In this document: piece after piece, positions 48,660 to 56,100 of the stretch
Layout: each line of letters opens with the position of its first letter
Position numbering within the stretch: the first letter of the stretch is position 1
Assembly: GCF_001425785.1 (NCBI RefSeq)
Contig: NZ_LMDI01000075.1
Span: forward strand, 124,001 to 188,000
Origin: Rhizobacter sp. Root1221
GTDB lineage: Bacteria; Pseudomonadota; Gammaproteobacteria; Burkholderiales; Burkholderiaceae_C
Direction: 5' to 3'
DNA: 64,000 bases
Translations under genes and position numbers: made by a program
The notes under the pieces: generated by a model
The model's input: the letters and a program-made list of their open reading frames with translations, nothing else
Databases searched by the model: none
What the model was told of the DNA's origin: nothing

Positions 48660-49574
48660 TCAGGACTTCTTCTGGGACGAGCGCTTGATGGCTTCGTTGA
48701 TCTCGCGGATGGACCGCTCGATCTCGGCGTCGTCGAGTTCGTCGGCCGGCGCCTCACCCAGCACGCTCGCCTGGATGGTGGAGGCGAACACCTCCTCGCC
48801 GAGCGACTGGGTGGACACCCCGCCGCCACTGTCGTTGTCCTCGGCGGACTCCCATTCCATGGCCAGCACGGTGACGTTGTCGCTCTTGGCACCGCCGTTG
48901 CGCAGCGCCTGCTCGACCAGTTCGGGCACCGCGTCGGCAATGCCGTTGCGGGCCAGCTGCTCGGTGATGACGGTGTCGCTCACGGTGCCCCACAGGCCGT
49001 CGGAGCACAGCAGCAGGCGGTCGCCGCTTTGCAGCAGCAGCGGGCCCACGGTGTCGACCACCGGCTTGCCCGGGCTGCCCAGGCACGTGAACAGCACGTT
49101 GCGGTTGAAGCGTTCCGGCATGGGCACCACGTGGCTCATGGTCTCCTGGAGTTCGGAGTATGAGTGGTCGCGGGTGCGGGCGATCAGCTTGTCGCCCCGC
49201 ACGAGGTACAGGCGGGAGTCACCGCAGTGCGCCCAGTACGCCGAATTGCCCTGCAGCACGCAGGCCACGACGGTGGTGCGCGGGGTGTCGATCAGCGCCT
49301 TCTGCGTGGCGTAGCGCAGCAGCTGGTGGTGGCCGGCAATGATGGCCTCGTGAAGGAAGCGCATGGGCTCCTTCAGCGTGGGCTTGGCATCGCGCTGGAA
49401 CATCGCGGCGAGGGTCTGCAGTGCGAGCTGCGAGGCGACCTCCCCTTCGGGGTGGCCACCCATGCCATCGGCCAGCGCAAAAAGACCCGAGTCCCGCGTG
49501 TAGCAATAGCCCATGCGGTCTTCGTTCTTCTCGCGGCCGCCCCTGCGACTGACCTGATACACGGAAAATCGCAT
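48660..49574 (-). CDS. PP2C-family Ser/Thr protein phosphatase
   Basis: A 304-residue metal-dependent phosphatase. The metal-binding aspartates are all present: [53 protein letters not shown] and [12 protein letters not shown]. The C-terminal 60 residues are acidic and polar without a clear fold. The gene starts 3 bp after the stop of a Ser/Thr kinase, the usual pairing in which the phosphatase reverses the kinase. Confidence 0.93.
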   Translation of the reverse strand: MRFSVYQVSRRGGREKNEDRMGYCYTRDSGLFALADGMGGHPEGEVASQLALQTLAAMFQRDAKPTLKEPMRFLHEAIIAGHHQLLRYATQKALIDTPRTTVVACVLQGNSAYWAHCGDSRLYLVRGDKLIARTRDHSYSELQETMSHVVPMPERFNRNVLFTCLGSPGKPVVDTVGPLLLQSGDRLLLCSDGLWGTVSDTVITEQLARNGIADAVPELVEQALRNGGAKSDNVTVLAMEWESAEDNDSGGGVSTQSLGEEVFASTIQASVLGEAPADELDDAEIERSIREINEAIKRSSQKKS

Positions 49575-49577
49575 CGT

Positions 49578-50540
49578 TCAACTCTTGGCGGTCAGGTTTT
49601 CGAGCTGCAACTTCAGGCGTTCGCTGAAGCTGAGCTTGGTATAGCGCCGTTCGGTCTCGCGCGCCAGTTCTTTTTGCAGGGAGAACACGCTCTGCGGGCG
49701 TGACAACGGGTCGAGCGACATGCACCACTCGGTCACTTCGATCAGGTTGTCGGAATACACATTGCGCAGGCGCGAGAGGCTCAGCGCCAGGCGGTCCTTC
49801 TCGATGCGCTGCGGGGAATCGTTGGGCGGGTACCCCTGCATGCACGCATAGATGCAGGCACCGATCGCGTAGATGTCGGTCCAGGGGCCCAGCGTGCCGT
49901 CGCGGCGGTACATCTCGGGGGCGGCGAAGCCCGGCGTGTACATGGGGCGGATGAAGTTGCCTTCCTTGCTCAGCACCTCGCGTGCCGCGCCGAAGTCGAG
50001 CAGCACCGCCTTGTTCTCGTTCGTGATGAAGATGTTGGCCGGCTTGATGTCCAGGTGGAGCATCTTGTGCTGGTGCACGATGCGCAGGCCGCGCAGGATT
50101 TCATCGAACAGCGAACGGATGGTGGATTCGCGGAAGACCTTGTCGCGCTTGAGGTCGCGCGCGGTGACGATGAAGTCCTGCAGGGTGTCGCCCTGCAGGT
50201 AGTTCATCACCATGTACACGGTTTCGTTCTCGCGGAAGAAGTTCAGCACGCTCACCACGCTCGGGTGGCTGATCTGCGCGAGCGAACGCCCTTCTTCGAA
50301 GAAGCTCTTCAGGCCCAGGCGGTACAGTGGCTGCTTCTCGGGCTTGACCCGGGGAGTGAGTTCGCCCGGGGCACGCTCCGCCAGCGAGGAAGGAAGATAT
50401 TCCTTCACCGCCACGAGATGGCGTTCGGCGTCTTCGGCGAGGTAAACAACGCCAAAGCCGCCTGCCGCCAATTTCTTGATGATCTGGTACCCACCGACCA
50501 CGGTGCCGCTCGGCAGTGGTGCGGGCTTCGGCTTTGACAT
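49578..50540 (-). CDS. Ser/Thr protein kinase (active form)
   Basis: A 320-residue cytoplasmic Hanks-type kinase with every catalytic element: glycine loop KLAAGGFGVVYLAED, the ATP-anchoring Lys in VAVKEYLP, the catalytic Asp in HLDIKPANIF, and DFGAAR. It has no membrane segment or sensor domain. The start is the ATG at 50540; a TTG five codons earlier is less likely. The PP2C phosphatase is next on the same strand. The protein at 21207-23105 looks like a diverged, inactive relative. Confidence 0.93.
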   Translation of the reverse strand: MSKPKPAPLPSGTVVGGYQIIKKLAAGGFGVVYLAEDAERHLVAVKEYLPSSLAERAPGELTPRVKPEKQPLYRLGLKSFFEEGRSLAQISHPSVVSVLNFFRENETVYMVMNYLQGDTLQDFIVTARDLKRDKVFRESTIRSLFDEILRGLRIVHQHKMLHLDIKPANIFITNENKAVLLDFGAAREVLSKEGNFIRPMYTPGFAAPEMYRRDGTLGPWTDIYAIGACIYACMQGYPPNDSPQRIEKDRLALSLSRLRNVYSDNLIEVTEWCMSLDPLSRPQSVFSLQKELARETERRYTKLSFSERLKLQLENLTAKS

Positions 50541-50568
50541 AATCGGATTTTGCAATGCGATAAATTGA

Positions 50569-51513
50569 ATGCCAGTCTACAGCATGACCGGGTATGCCAG
50601 CGCCACCGCCGGGGCGCAATCTGCGACGGATACCACAGCGGCGGGTGACGGAGCCCCTGCGCGTGCTGGCACGGCTTCGGCCGCCAGCGTGCTGGTGGAA
50701 CTGCGCTCTGTCAATGGCCGCTTCCTCGACCTGGGGTTCAGGCTGCCCGACGAGTTCCGTGCGCTGGAGCCCGCGCTGCGCGACCTGCTGACCGGCACGT
50801 TCCGCCGCGGCAAGATCGAGTTGCGCCTGAACACCCACCGCGACAGCGAGGTGTCGTGGCCGCAGCCGCAGCCCGATCAGCTCAACCGCCTGGGCCGGCT
50901 CGAAGGCACCGTGCAGAGCTGGCTGCCGAAGGCGCAGGCGCTCTCCGTGCACGAGGTGCTGCAGTGGTGCAAGGGCAGCGCGCCGAGCGAGAAGCTCGAT
51001 GACGCCGCCCTCGACGCGGCCAAACGCTGCGTGGCCGGCCTGCTCGAGGCCCGCGAACGCGAAGGGGCCAAGACCGTGACGGTGTTGCTCGACCGCGTGA
51101 AGCGCCTGCACGAACTGGCCGCCGACGCCGAGCCGCTGGTGCCCGCCGCCATCGAGCGCCAGCGCCAGCGGTTCCTCGACCGGTGGAACGAGGCCCTGGT
51201 GGCCACCAACGCCGCCCAGACCATCTCGCAGGAAACCTTGCACGAGCGCGCTGTCAACGAAGCCGCGGCCTTCTCGATCCGCATCGACGTGGCCGAGGAA
51301 CTCGCCCGCCTGCGCTCTCACCTGGACGAGGTTGCCCGCCTGCTGAAAAAAGGCGGCGAGGTGGGCAAGCGCCTCGACTTCCTGATCCAGGAACTGCTGC
51401 GCGAGGCGAACACCCTCGGTTCGAAGGCGTCCTCCATCGAGCTGACCAACATCTCGGTGGAGATGAAGGTGGCCATCGAGCAGATGCGCGAGCAGGTGCA
51501 GAACCTCGAGTGA
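50569..51513 (+). CDS. yicC: YicC-family endoribonuclease-like protein
   Basis: A 314-residue protein of the YicC/DUF1732 family, which has been linked to RNA turnover and stationary-phase survival. The hallmarks are YSMTGYASAT at the N-terminus, RSVNGRFLDLGFRLPDEFRA, and the highly conserved end GGEVGKRLDFLIQELLREAN followed by EMKVAIEQMREQVQNLE. An insert of about 20 residues rich in Ala, Thr and Gly follows the MTGYAS motif. The start at 50569 is preferred over the second ATG at 50584. It diverges from the kinase gene with a 28-bp gap. Confidence 0.9.
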   Translation: MPVYSMTGYASATAGAQSATDTTAAGDGAPARAGTASAASVLVELRSVNGRFLDLGFRLPDEFRALEPALRDLLTGTFRRGKIELRLNTHRDSEVSWPQPQPDQLNRLGRLEGTVQSWLPKAQALSVHEVLQWCKGSAPSEKLDDAALDAAKRCVAGLLEAREREGAKTVTVLLDRVKRLHELAADAEPLVPAAIERQRQRFLDRWNEALVATNAAQTISQETLHERAVNEAAAFSIRIDVAEELARLRSHLDEVARLLKKGGEVGKRLDFLIQELLREANTLGSKASSIELTNISVEMKVAIEQMREQVQNLE

Positions 51514-51552
51514 GGCAGCGCCGCGCCGAGGGAGTCATGTACTCCTGGCCGC

Positions 51553-51579
51553 CGGCCACCGTCTGCAAGACGGTGGCCG
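51553..51579. terminator. Bidirectional hairpin between yicC and the expansin gene
   Basis: A perfect 12-bp stem (CGGCCACCGTCT with its complement) and a GCA loop lies between the two converging genes. A second short palindrome (51577-51590) overlaps its end. No T-run is present. Confidence 0.65.
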
Positions 51580-51614
51580 AAGCGCTTCGGTGCAAACGGT
51601 TCAGCCCGCTGCGG

Positions 51615-52622
51615 TCACCGATTGGCACAGAACCCGAAGGACGTGTTGGCGCCGGCCTGCAGTGTCTGGTTCCACGACACACCCACAGCGGTGGCGGTGC
51701 TGCCGCTCTGCGACAGCGTGGCGTTCCAGGTGGAGTAGACCGTGCCGGTGACCGGGAACGAGACCGTCCAGTTCAGCGGTGTGGCATTCGGGTTGGTGAC
51801 GGTGACGTTGCTGCAATAGCCCTGGGCCCACTCGTTGGCCACGCTGATGCTGGTCGTGGCCGGCTGTGCCGGCGTGCTTCCGCCACCGCCGGACGATCCG
51901 CCATCGCCCGGCGCCGGCAGCACCGCGGGGAACTGCTGGCCGAGATCGATCTCCGTCGTCACCGCCAGCGCGACGCCCGAGGCGGTCATCTTCTGGCCGA
52001 ACACGTCCGTGACCTGGATGTCGTACGGCCCCGGCCCCATGCCGCTCGGCGCGATGAAGTAGTTGTACATCTCGCGGCCGAGCGTGGTGAACGCGCCGCC
52101 GCTGCTGCTGGGCCGGTAGGCCAGCGATGCCACCGGGCTGCTGTGGTCGCGCACCTGCACGCCCGCCCACCACTGGCTGGACCCTTCCTTGAAGAAGAGC
52201 TTCGCCGACGGGGCCGGGCACGAGACGTAGCGCCAGCGGATGGGAATGCGTCCGGCCTCGATCGGCGAGATCTTCGCGAAGGCCTCCTGCGACAGGTCCA
52301 CGTCGCCGGGAGCGCACTCGGGGCAGCGGTCGTCGACGCGCGCCGTCACCTTCTGCTGCGTGTTGAGGTTGGTCACCTCGATGCAGGCGCCGCAGGCCTG
52401 AGCGGTGTTGTAGTCAGCCGTGTTCATCGCCACGGTGAGGATGCCGGTGGGCTTGGGCAGCGAGCAGTTGCCGCCGCCGCCATAGCCGTAGAAGGTGCCC
52501 TCCCCCGTGTGGGTCTGCTGGTAGTTGCCCTGCGCCACAGCCGTGAGCTGCACACCCGCCAGCAGACCGCCAGCGAGAAGGACCATGAGATGGCGACGAA
52601 TCGCCGTGCCCGGTGATGTCAT
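51615..52622 (-). CDS. Secreted expansin-like protein with C-terminal family 2 cellulose-binding module
   Basis: A 335-residue exported protein. A Sec signal peptide (RRHLMVLLAGGLLAGVQLTA, cleavage likely after AVA) leads to a double-psi beta-barrel (THTGEGTFYGYGGGGNC to about residue 125) with the conserved Asp region in VDDRCPECAPGDVDLSQEAF. A second beta domain follows (about residues 135-225) with the WWAGVQVRDHSSPVASLAYR segment. A Gly/Ser/Pro-rich linker joins a CBM2-type module (NEWAQGYCSNVTVTN to GFCANR) with its disulfide cysteines and aromatic residues. Expansins loosen plant cell walls without hydrolysis and are found in plant-colonising bacteria. The ATG at 52622 has a strong GGAGGG site. 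Confidence 0.9.
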   Translation of the reverse strand: MTSPGTAIRRHLMVLLAGGLLAGVQLTAVAQGNYQQTHTGEGTFYGYGGGGNCSLPKPTGILTVAMNTADYNTAQACGACIEVTNLNTQQKVTARVDDRCPECAPGDVDLSQEAFAKISPIEAGRIPIRWRYVSCPAPSAKLFFKEGSSQWWAGVQVRDHSSPVASLAYRPSSSGGAFTTLGREMYNYFIAPSGMGPGPYDIQVTDVFGQKMTASGVALAVTTEIDLGQQFPAVLPAPGDGGSSGGGGSTPAQPATTSISVANEWAQGYCSNVTVTNPNATPLNWTVSFPVTGTVYSTWNATLSQSGSTATAVGVSWNQTLQAGANTSFGFCANR

Positions 52623-52966
52623 TTTGATGCCTCCCTCCGGAACGTCCCGGAGCGTCTGCACTATCACGTCGGCACGTGACGAGCGCCAGGGCTTGAAACA
52701 CCCGGCTTCAGCGGTTGCAGCGCCGTTACTGTTGACGCGTCAAGAATCCAGAACCTGCTGCAAAGCCAGCATTCATGCGGCCCGGCGAGGTTCTGCGGGT
52801 CCGTCCTCCGGCTCCGCGACGCCGTTGCGGGCGCGGTGCCCCTTCGCATCCTCAATGTTGGGGACAACTCGCCGTCGGCGCTGCCGTTGCCGCATTGACT
52901 CACGCGAACGTGTGTGGCAACTTTCTTCCTCGCGGCAATTCACCGCTGCACGATTGGAGGACCCCG
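52623..52966. other. Non-coding region between the expansin and RiPP genes
   Basis: These 344 bases carry the start regions of two divergent genes. I see a perfect 12-bp palindrome (TTGACGCGTCAA, 52732-52743), a possible operator. A TTGACT lies about 70 bp before the precursor gene but lacks a good -10 partner. An open frame running from 52775 into the precursor gene has no ribosome site and is not a likely gene. No tRNA or PIP box is present. Confidence 0.6.
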
Positions 52967-53203
52967 ATGGCAACCAAAACATCGAAGGCAGCCGCGACGA
53001 TGCGGCTCATCGTCAGCGACGACAAGAAGCCCGCGGTCCAGTTGAAAAAGGGCATGCGGTTCGAAGTCCGCGAAGTCGTCTTCAACACACCCGAGCTGAA
53101 GAAGGTGTCGCAAGCCGCGCGGCTGTGCGGCATGGGCGGCGCCTGCCTGGCCATCATCGACATCGGCTCGGACGTCATCAATCCGGCCCCCAAGTCCAGG
53201 TAG
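52967..53203 (+). CDS. Candidate RiPP precursor peptide (78 aa, C-x5-C core)
   Basis: A small protein behind a strong TTGGAGG ribosome site. Residues 1-50 are lysine-rich and leader-like (MATKTSKAAATMRLIVSDDK, then KKGMRFEVREVVFNTPELKK). The C-terminal part has two cysteines, C54 and C60, in ARLCGMGGAC, followed by a hydrophobic LAIIDIGSDVI and the tail NPAPKSR. The gene ends 7 bp before a radical SAM/SPASM enzyme, the standard arrangement for a precursor and its maturase. The likely product is a peptide with radical-formed crosslinks, perhaps from the cysteines (inference). No known RiPP family is recognised. A small unrelated protein is the alternative. Confidence 0.75.
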   Translation: MATKTSKAAATMRLIVSDDKKPAVQLKKGMRFEVREVVFNTPELKKVSQAARLCGMGGACLAIIDIGSDVINPAPKSR

Positions 53204-53210
53204 GCGCGGC

Positions 53211-54710
53211 ATGGGCGCGCCACTGCCGATCCCGGCCACGCTGCTGGCATCGCGCTACAACTTTTCGTTCGTCCATGGCGAACGTGTCGTCCTGTTCAAC
53301 GGGCGCACCGGCGTGTCCTGGGTGCTCGAAGGCGAGGCCGCGGCGTCGCTGGGCGCCGAGTTGAGCTCGTCCGTGCAGGCGTGGTCGCGCGAGGGCTGGC
53401 AGGCAGACGTGCTCGCGCGGCTGGTCCAAGGGGGCTTTCTTGTCGACCCGGCTTTCGACGAGGTCGCGGAGGTGCGCCGCCGATTCTGGAATGCCAGGCG
53501 TGAAGCACCGATGGTGGTCACGATCACCACCACGCTGGATTGCAACCTCGCGTGCTACTACTGCTACGAGGAGCGCAGCCAACAACGGCTGGACGCCTCC
53601 GATGCCGAGACCATCGCGCGATGGGTGACCGAGCGCCTCGATGCATCGGGCAAGCGCTCGTTGCATGTCGATTGGTATGGGGGCGAGCCGCTGCTCAACC
53701 CCGACCTGATCGAGGTCCTGTCGCAGTCGCTGCAGGCCCTGTGCCGCGAGCGCGATGTTGCCTATGCGGCCTCCATCGTCTCGAACGGCACGCTGTGGCC
53801 CGACGACGTGGGTGCCTTCGTGGCACGCCACGCCATTCACGAAGTCCAGATTTCATTGGACGGCCTGGAGCACGAACACGGCCGGCGCCGCCGCTACCGC
53901 CGCCAGCACCTCCCCGGCGACGGCGTATCGTCCTTCACGAAAGCGGTCGCGCTGATCGACGCGCTGCTGGACCACGTCCGGGTCGATCTGCGTGTGAACA
54001 TCGACCCCGGCAACGCCGGCGATGCGGTCCCGCTCATGACCATGGCCCGGGAGCGCGGATGGTTCGAGCGCGGGTTTCCGATCATCGTCGCGCCCGCTCG
54101 CCTCGCGCACTATTCGGAGCGCTCCAGGTTCATGCTCGATCATGGGCTGGACTCCCGTTCGTTCGATGCGCTGTCGTCGCAGATGCGCAGCGAATGCGGA
54201 GACTCGGTTCGTTTCGAGGATCCGTACGTCTCCAACGGACAACTGCAGCCGCGAATGAGTGTTTGCGCTGCGCTCGCCGATGACTCGGTCGTGTTCGGCG
54301 CGGACAAGGCGCTCTATCGATGCGGACTCCAGGTGTCCGAACCCAGCCGTGCCGTGGGCACGTTGCACCCGCCCCGAAGGCGCGTCATCCCGATCCAGCC
54401 ATTGGAGGCGGCGGCACCGGTTTCCGATCACGGGTGGTGGGCGGCCTACGATCCCACGCTGGAGTCGCGCTGCGGCGGCTGCTCGTTCCTGCCGCTGTGC
54501 TGGGGCGGATGCCCGAAGCACCACCTGGAGCGCGACGCAGCGGCGCTGCAGGAGCAATGCGGGTACTGGCGCCGCAACCTGGCGCGCTACGTGCTGTCGC
54601 CATGGGTCGACGCCGAGGGGCTGGCGCACGAGCCCCTGGTCGAGCTTGGCGACACGGCCCAGTTCCGCCCGGGACTGTCAGCCTCGCGCGAGGCATGCAG
54701 CGGAGGTTGA
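53211..54710 (+). CDS. Radical SAM/SPASM peptide maturase
   Basis: A 499-residue enzyme. The N-terminal 95 residues (SRYNFSFVHGERVVLFNGRT onward) could form a winged-helix leader-binding domain like a PqqD-type RRE. The radical SAM cluster is CNLACYYC (C111, C115, C118), with YGGEPLLNPDLIEVL and SNGTLWPDD behind it. The SPASM region holds C352, C371, C421, C424, C430, C434 and C450 (CGGCSFLPLCWGGCPKHH), enough for two extra iron-sulfur clusters. Such enzymes install thioether or carbon-carbon bonds on peptides. The 78-residue peptide gene lies 7 bp upstream. No transporter or peptidase is adjacent. The 3' end overlaps the converging dctD gene by 33 bp. Confidence 0.88.
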   Translation: MGAPLPIPATLLASRYNFSFVHGERVVLFNGRTGVSWVLEGEAAASLGAELSSSVQAWSREGWQADVLARLVQGGFLVDPAFDEVAEVRRRFWNARREAPMVVTITTTLDCNLACYYCYEERSQQRLDASDAETIARWVTERLDASGKRSLHVDWYGGEPLLNPDLIEVLSQSLQALCRERDVAYAASIVSNGTLWPDDVGAFVARHAIHEVQISLDGLEHEHGRRRRYRRQHLPGDGVSSFTKAVALIDALLDHVRVDLRVNIDPGNAGDAVPLMTMARERGWFERGFPIIVAPARLAHYSERSRFMLDHGLDSRSFDALSSQMRSECGDSVRFEDPYVSNGQLQPRMSVCAALADDSVVFGADKALYRCGLQVSEPSRAVGTLHPPRRRVIPIQPLEAAAPVSDHGWWAAYDPTLESRCGGCSFLPLCWGGCPKHHLERDAAALQEQCGYWRRNLARYVLSPWVDAEGLAHEPLVELGDTAQFRPGLSASREACSGG

Positions 54711-56093
54711 CCAGCAACGAGAGCATCTAGGGGCCCTGAACTCCTCGGCCGCGATGCCGAACCGGCGAAGCTTGTCGTGGAGCGTCTGCCGCGCAATGCC
54801 CAGCGTGGCCGCGGTGGCGGGCTGATCGCCTTTCTGCCGCCGGAGTTCCTCCACGATCACGGTGCGTTCGAAGTGCTCGACCTGCTGCGGCAAGCCGAGC
54901 GGCAGGCCGGCCGCTCGCTCGCCGTTGCCAGGGCTCAGCGTCAATCTGTCGCCCAGCAGACCCAGCACGAAGCGGTCGGCCACGTTGCGCAGTTCGCGCA
55001 CATTGCCGGGCCAGGCATAGGCCGTCAGCTCGGCGAGCTGGGCGCTGCAGAGCAGCGGCGCCGCGCGTTGATAGCGGCTGGCCGCCAGCAACGTGAAGTG
55101 CTCGAACAACAGCGGGATGTCCTCGCGGCGCTCACGCAGGGGCGGCAACTCGATGAAGGCCAGGCCGATGCGGTAGTAGAGATCGGCCCTGAACTTCTGC
55201 TGGTCGCTCAGCGTCTTGAGGTCGTCCTTGCTGGCCGCCACCACGCGGCAATCGACAGCAATGGCCTTGTTGGACCCGACCCGCTCGATGCTGCGCTCCT
55301 GCAGCGCGCGCAGGAACTTGATCTGCACAGCCATGGGCATGCTCTCGATCTCGTCGAGGAACAGCGTGCCGCCATGGGCGTACTCGAGTTTGCCCACGCG
55401 CACCTTGTTCGCGCTGGTGAAGGCACCCGCTTCGTGGCCGAAGAGTTCGCTGTCCGCCAGGGCCTCGGGCAAGCCGCCGCAGTTGATCGGCACGAAATGG
55501 TGCCGCCGGCGCTCGCTGTTGTCGTGCAGGCAGCGCGCGACCAGTTCCTTGCCGGTGCCGGTCTCGCCATAGATCAGCACGTCAACCGAGGTTTCGGCCA
55601 GGGTCATCACCGTGCGCCGCACCTGCTGCATCTGGGGCGAGCGGCCGATCAGCACCGCCTGGATGCCATGCCAGTTTTCCAGCGAGTCATGCAGCTTGCG
55701 CACCTGGAGCGACAGCTGTCGCCGCTCGACCGCATGGCGCACGACCGCCAGCATCCGCTCCGACGTGAACGGTTTCTCGATGAAGTCGTAGGCACCTTCG
55801 CGCATCGCCTGCACCGCCATCGCGATGTGGCCGTGGCCGGTCACCAGCACCACCGGCAGTTCGGCGTCGATCTTGCGGATCTCGGGCAGCCAGTCGGTAC
55901 CACTCAGACCCGGCAGGCGGACGTCGCAGACGACGATCACCGGCGCGCCGTAGCTGATATGCGCACGCGCACGCTCGGCGCTGGCAAAGGCCTCGACCTC
56001 GAAACCGGCCAAGGTCAAGGCCTGCGTGCTGCTGGCCCGCACGTCTTCATCGTCTTCAATCAACAGCACATGGATGGCAATCGCTTCGCTCAC
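54678..56093 (-). CDS. NtrC-family response regulator DctD-like
   Basis: A 471-residue sigma-54 activator. The receiver has its Asp in VIVVCDVRLPGLSGTDW. The AAA+ domain carries Walker A GETGTGKELVARCLH, the sigma-54 contact region ELFGHEAGAFTSANKVR in place of the usual GAFTGA, and Walker B GGTLFLDEIESMP. A Fis-type helix-turn-helix follows (GDQPATAATLGIARQTLHDK). The last 20 residues, FRAPRCSRCWSTSAACLARG, extend past the usual end and overlap the converging radical SAM gene. The start is the GTG at 56093, behind AAGGAGTGA. It lies 7 bp after dctB. The GAFTSA variant is found in DctD proteins. Confidence 0.88.
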   Translation of the reverse strand: MSEAIAIHVLLIEDDEDVRASSTQALTLAGFEVEAFASAERARAHISYGAPVIVVCDVRLPGLSGTDWLPEIRKIDAELPVVLVTGHGHIAMAVQAMREGAYDFIEKPFTSERMLAVVRHAVERRQLSLQVRKLHDSLENWHGIQAVLIGRSPQMQQVRRTVMTLAETSVDVLIYGETGTGKELVARCLHDNSERRRHHFVPINCGGLPEALADSELFGHEAGAFTSANKVRVGKLEYAHGGTLFLDEIESMPMAVQIKFLRALQERSIERVGSNKAIAVDCRVVAASKDDLKTLSDQQKFRADLYYRIGLAFIELPPLRERREDIPLLFEHFTLLAASRYQRAAPLLCSAQLAELTAYAWPGNVRELRNVADRFVLGLLGDRLTLSPGNGERAAGLPLGLPQQVEHFERTVIVEELRRQKGDQPATAATLGIARQTLHDKLRRFGIAAEEFRAPRCSRCWSTSAACLARG

Positions 56094-56100
56094 TGTGGGT

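Noticed and set aside
52853-52877. A possible second PIP box upstream of the RiPP gene
   Set aside because: There is one TTCGC, but the second half at the required spacing reads GACAA, so it is a half site only.
52775-52966. An in-frame upstream extension of the RiPP precursor
   Set aside because: No ribosome site, and the extra residues are Arg/Pro-rich random coding. The ATG at 52967 has a strong ribosome site.
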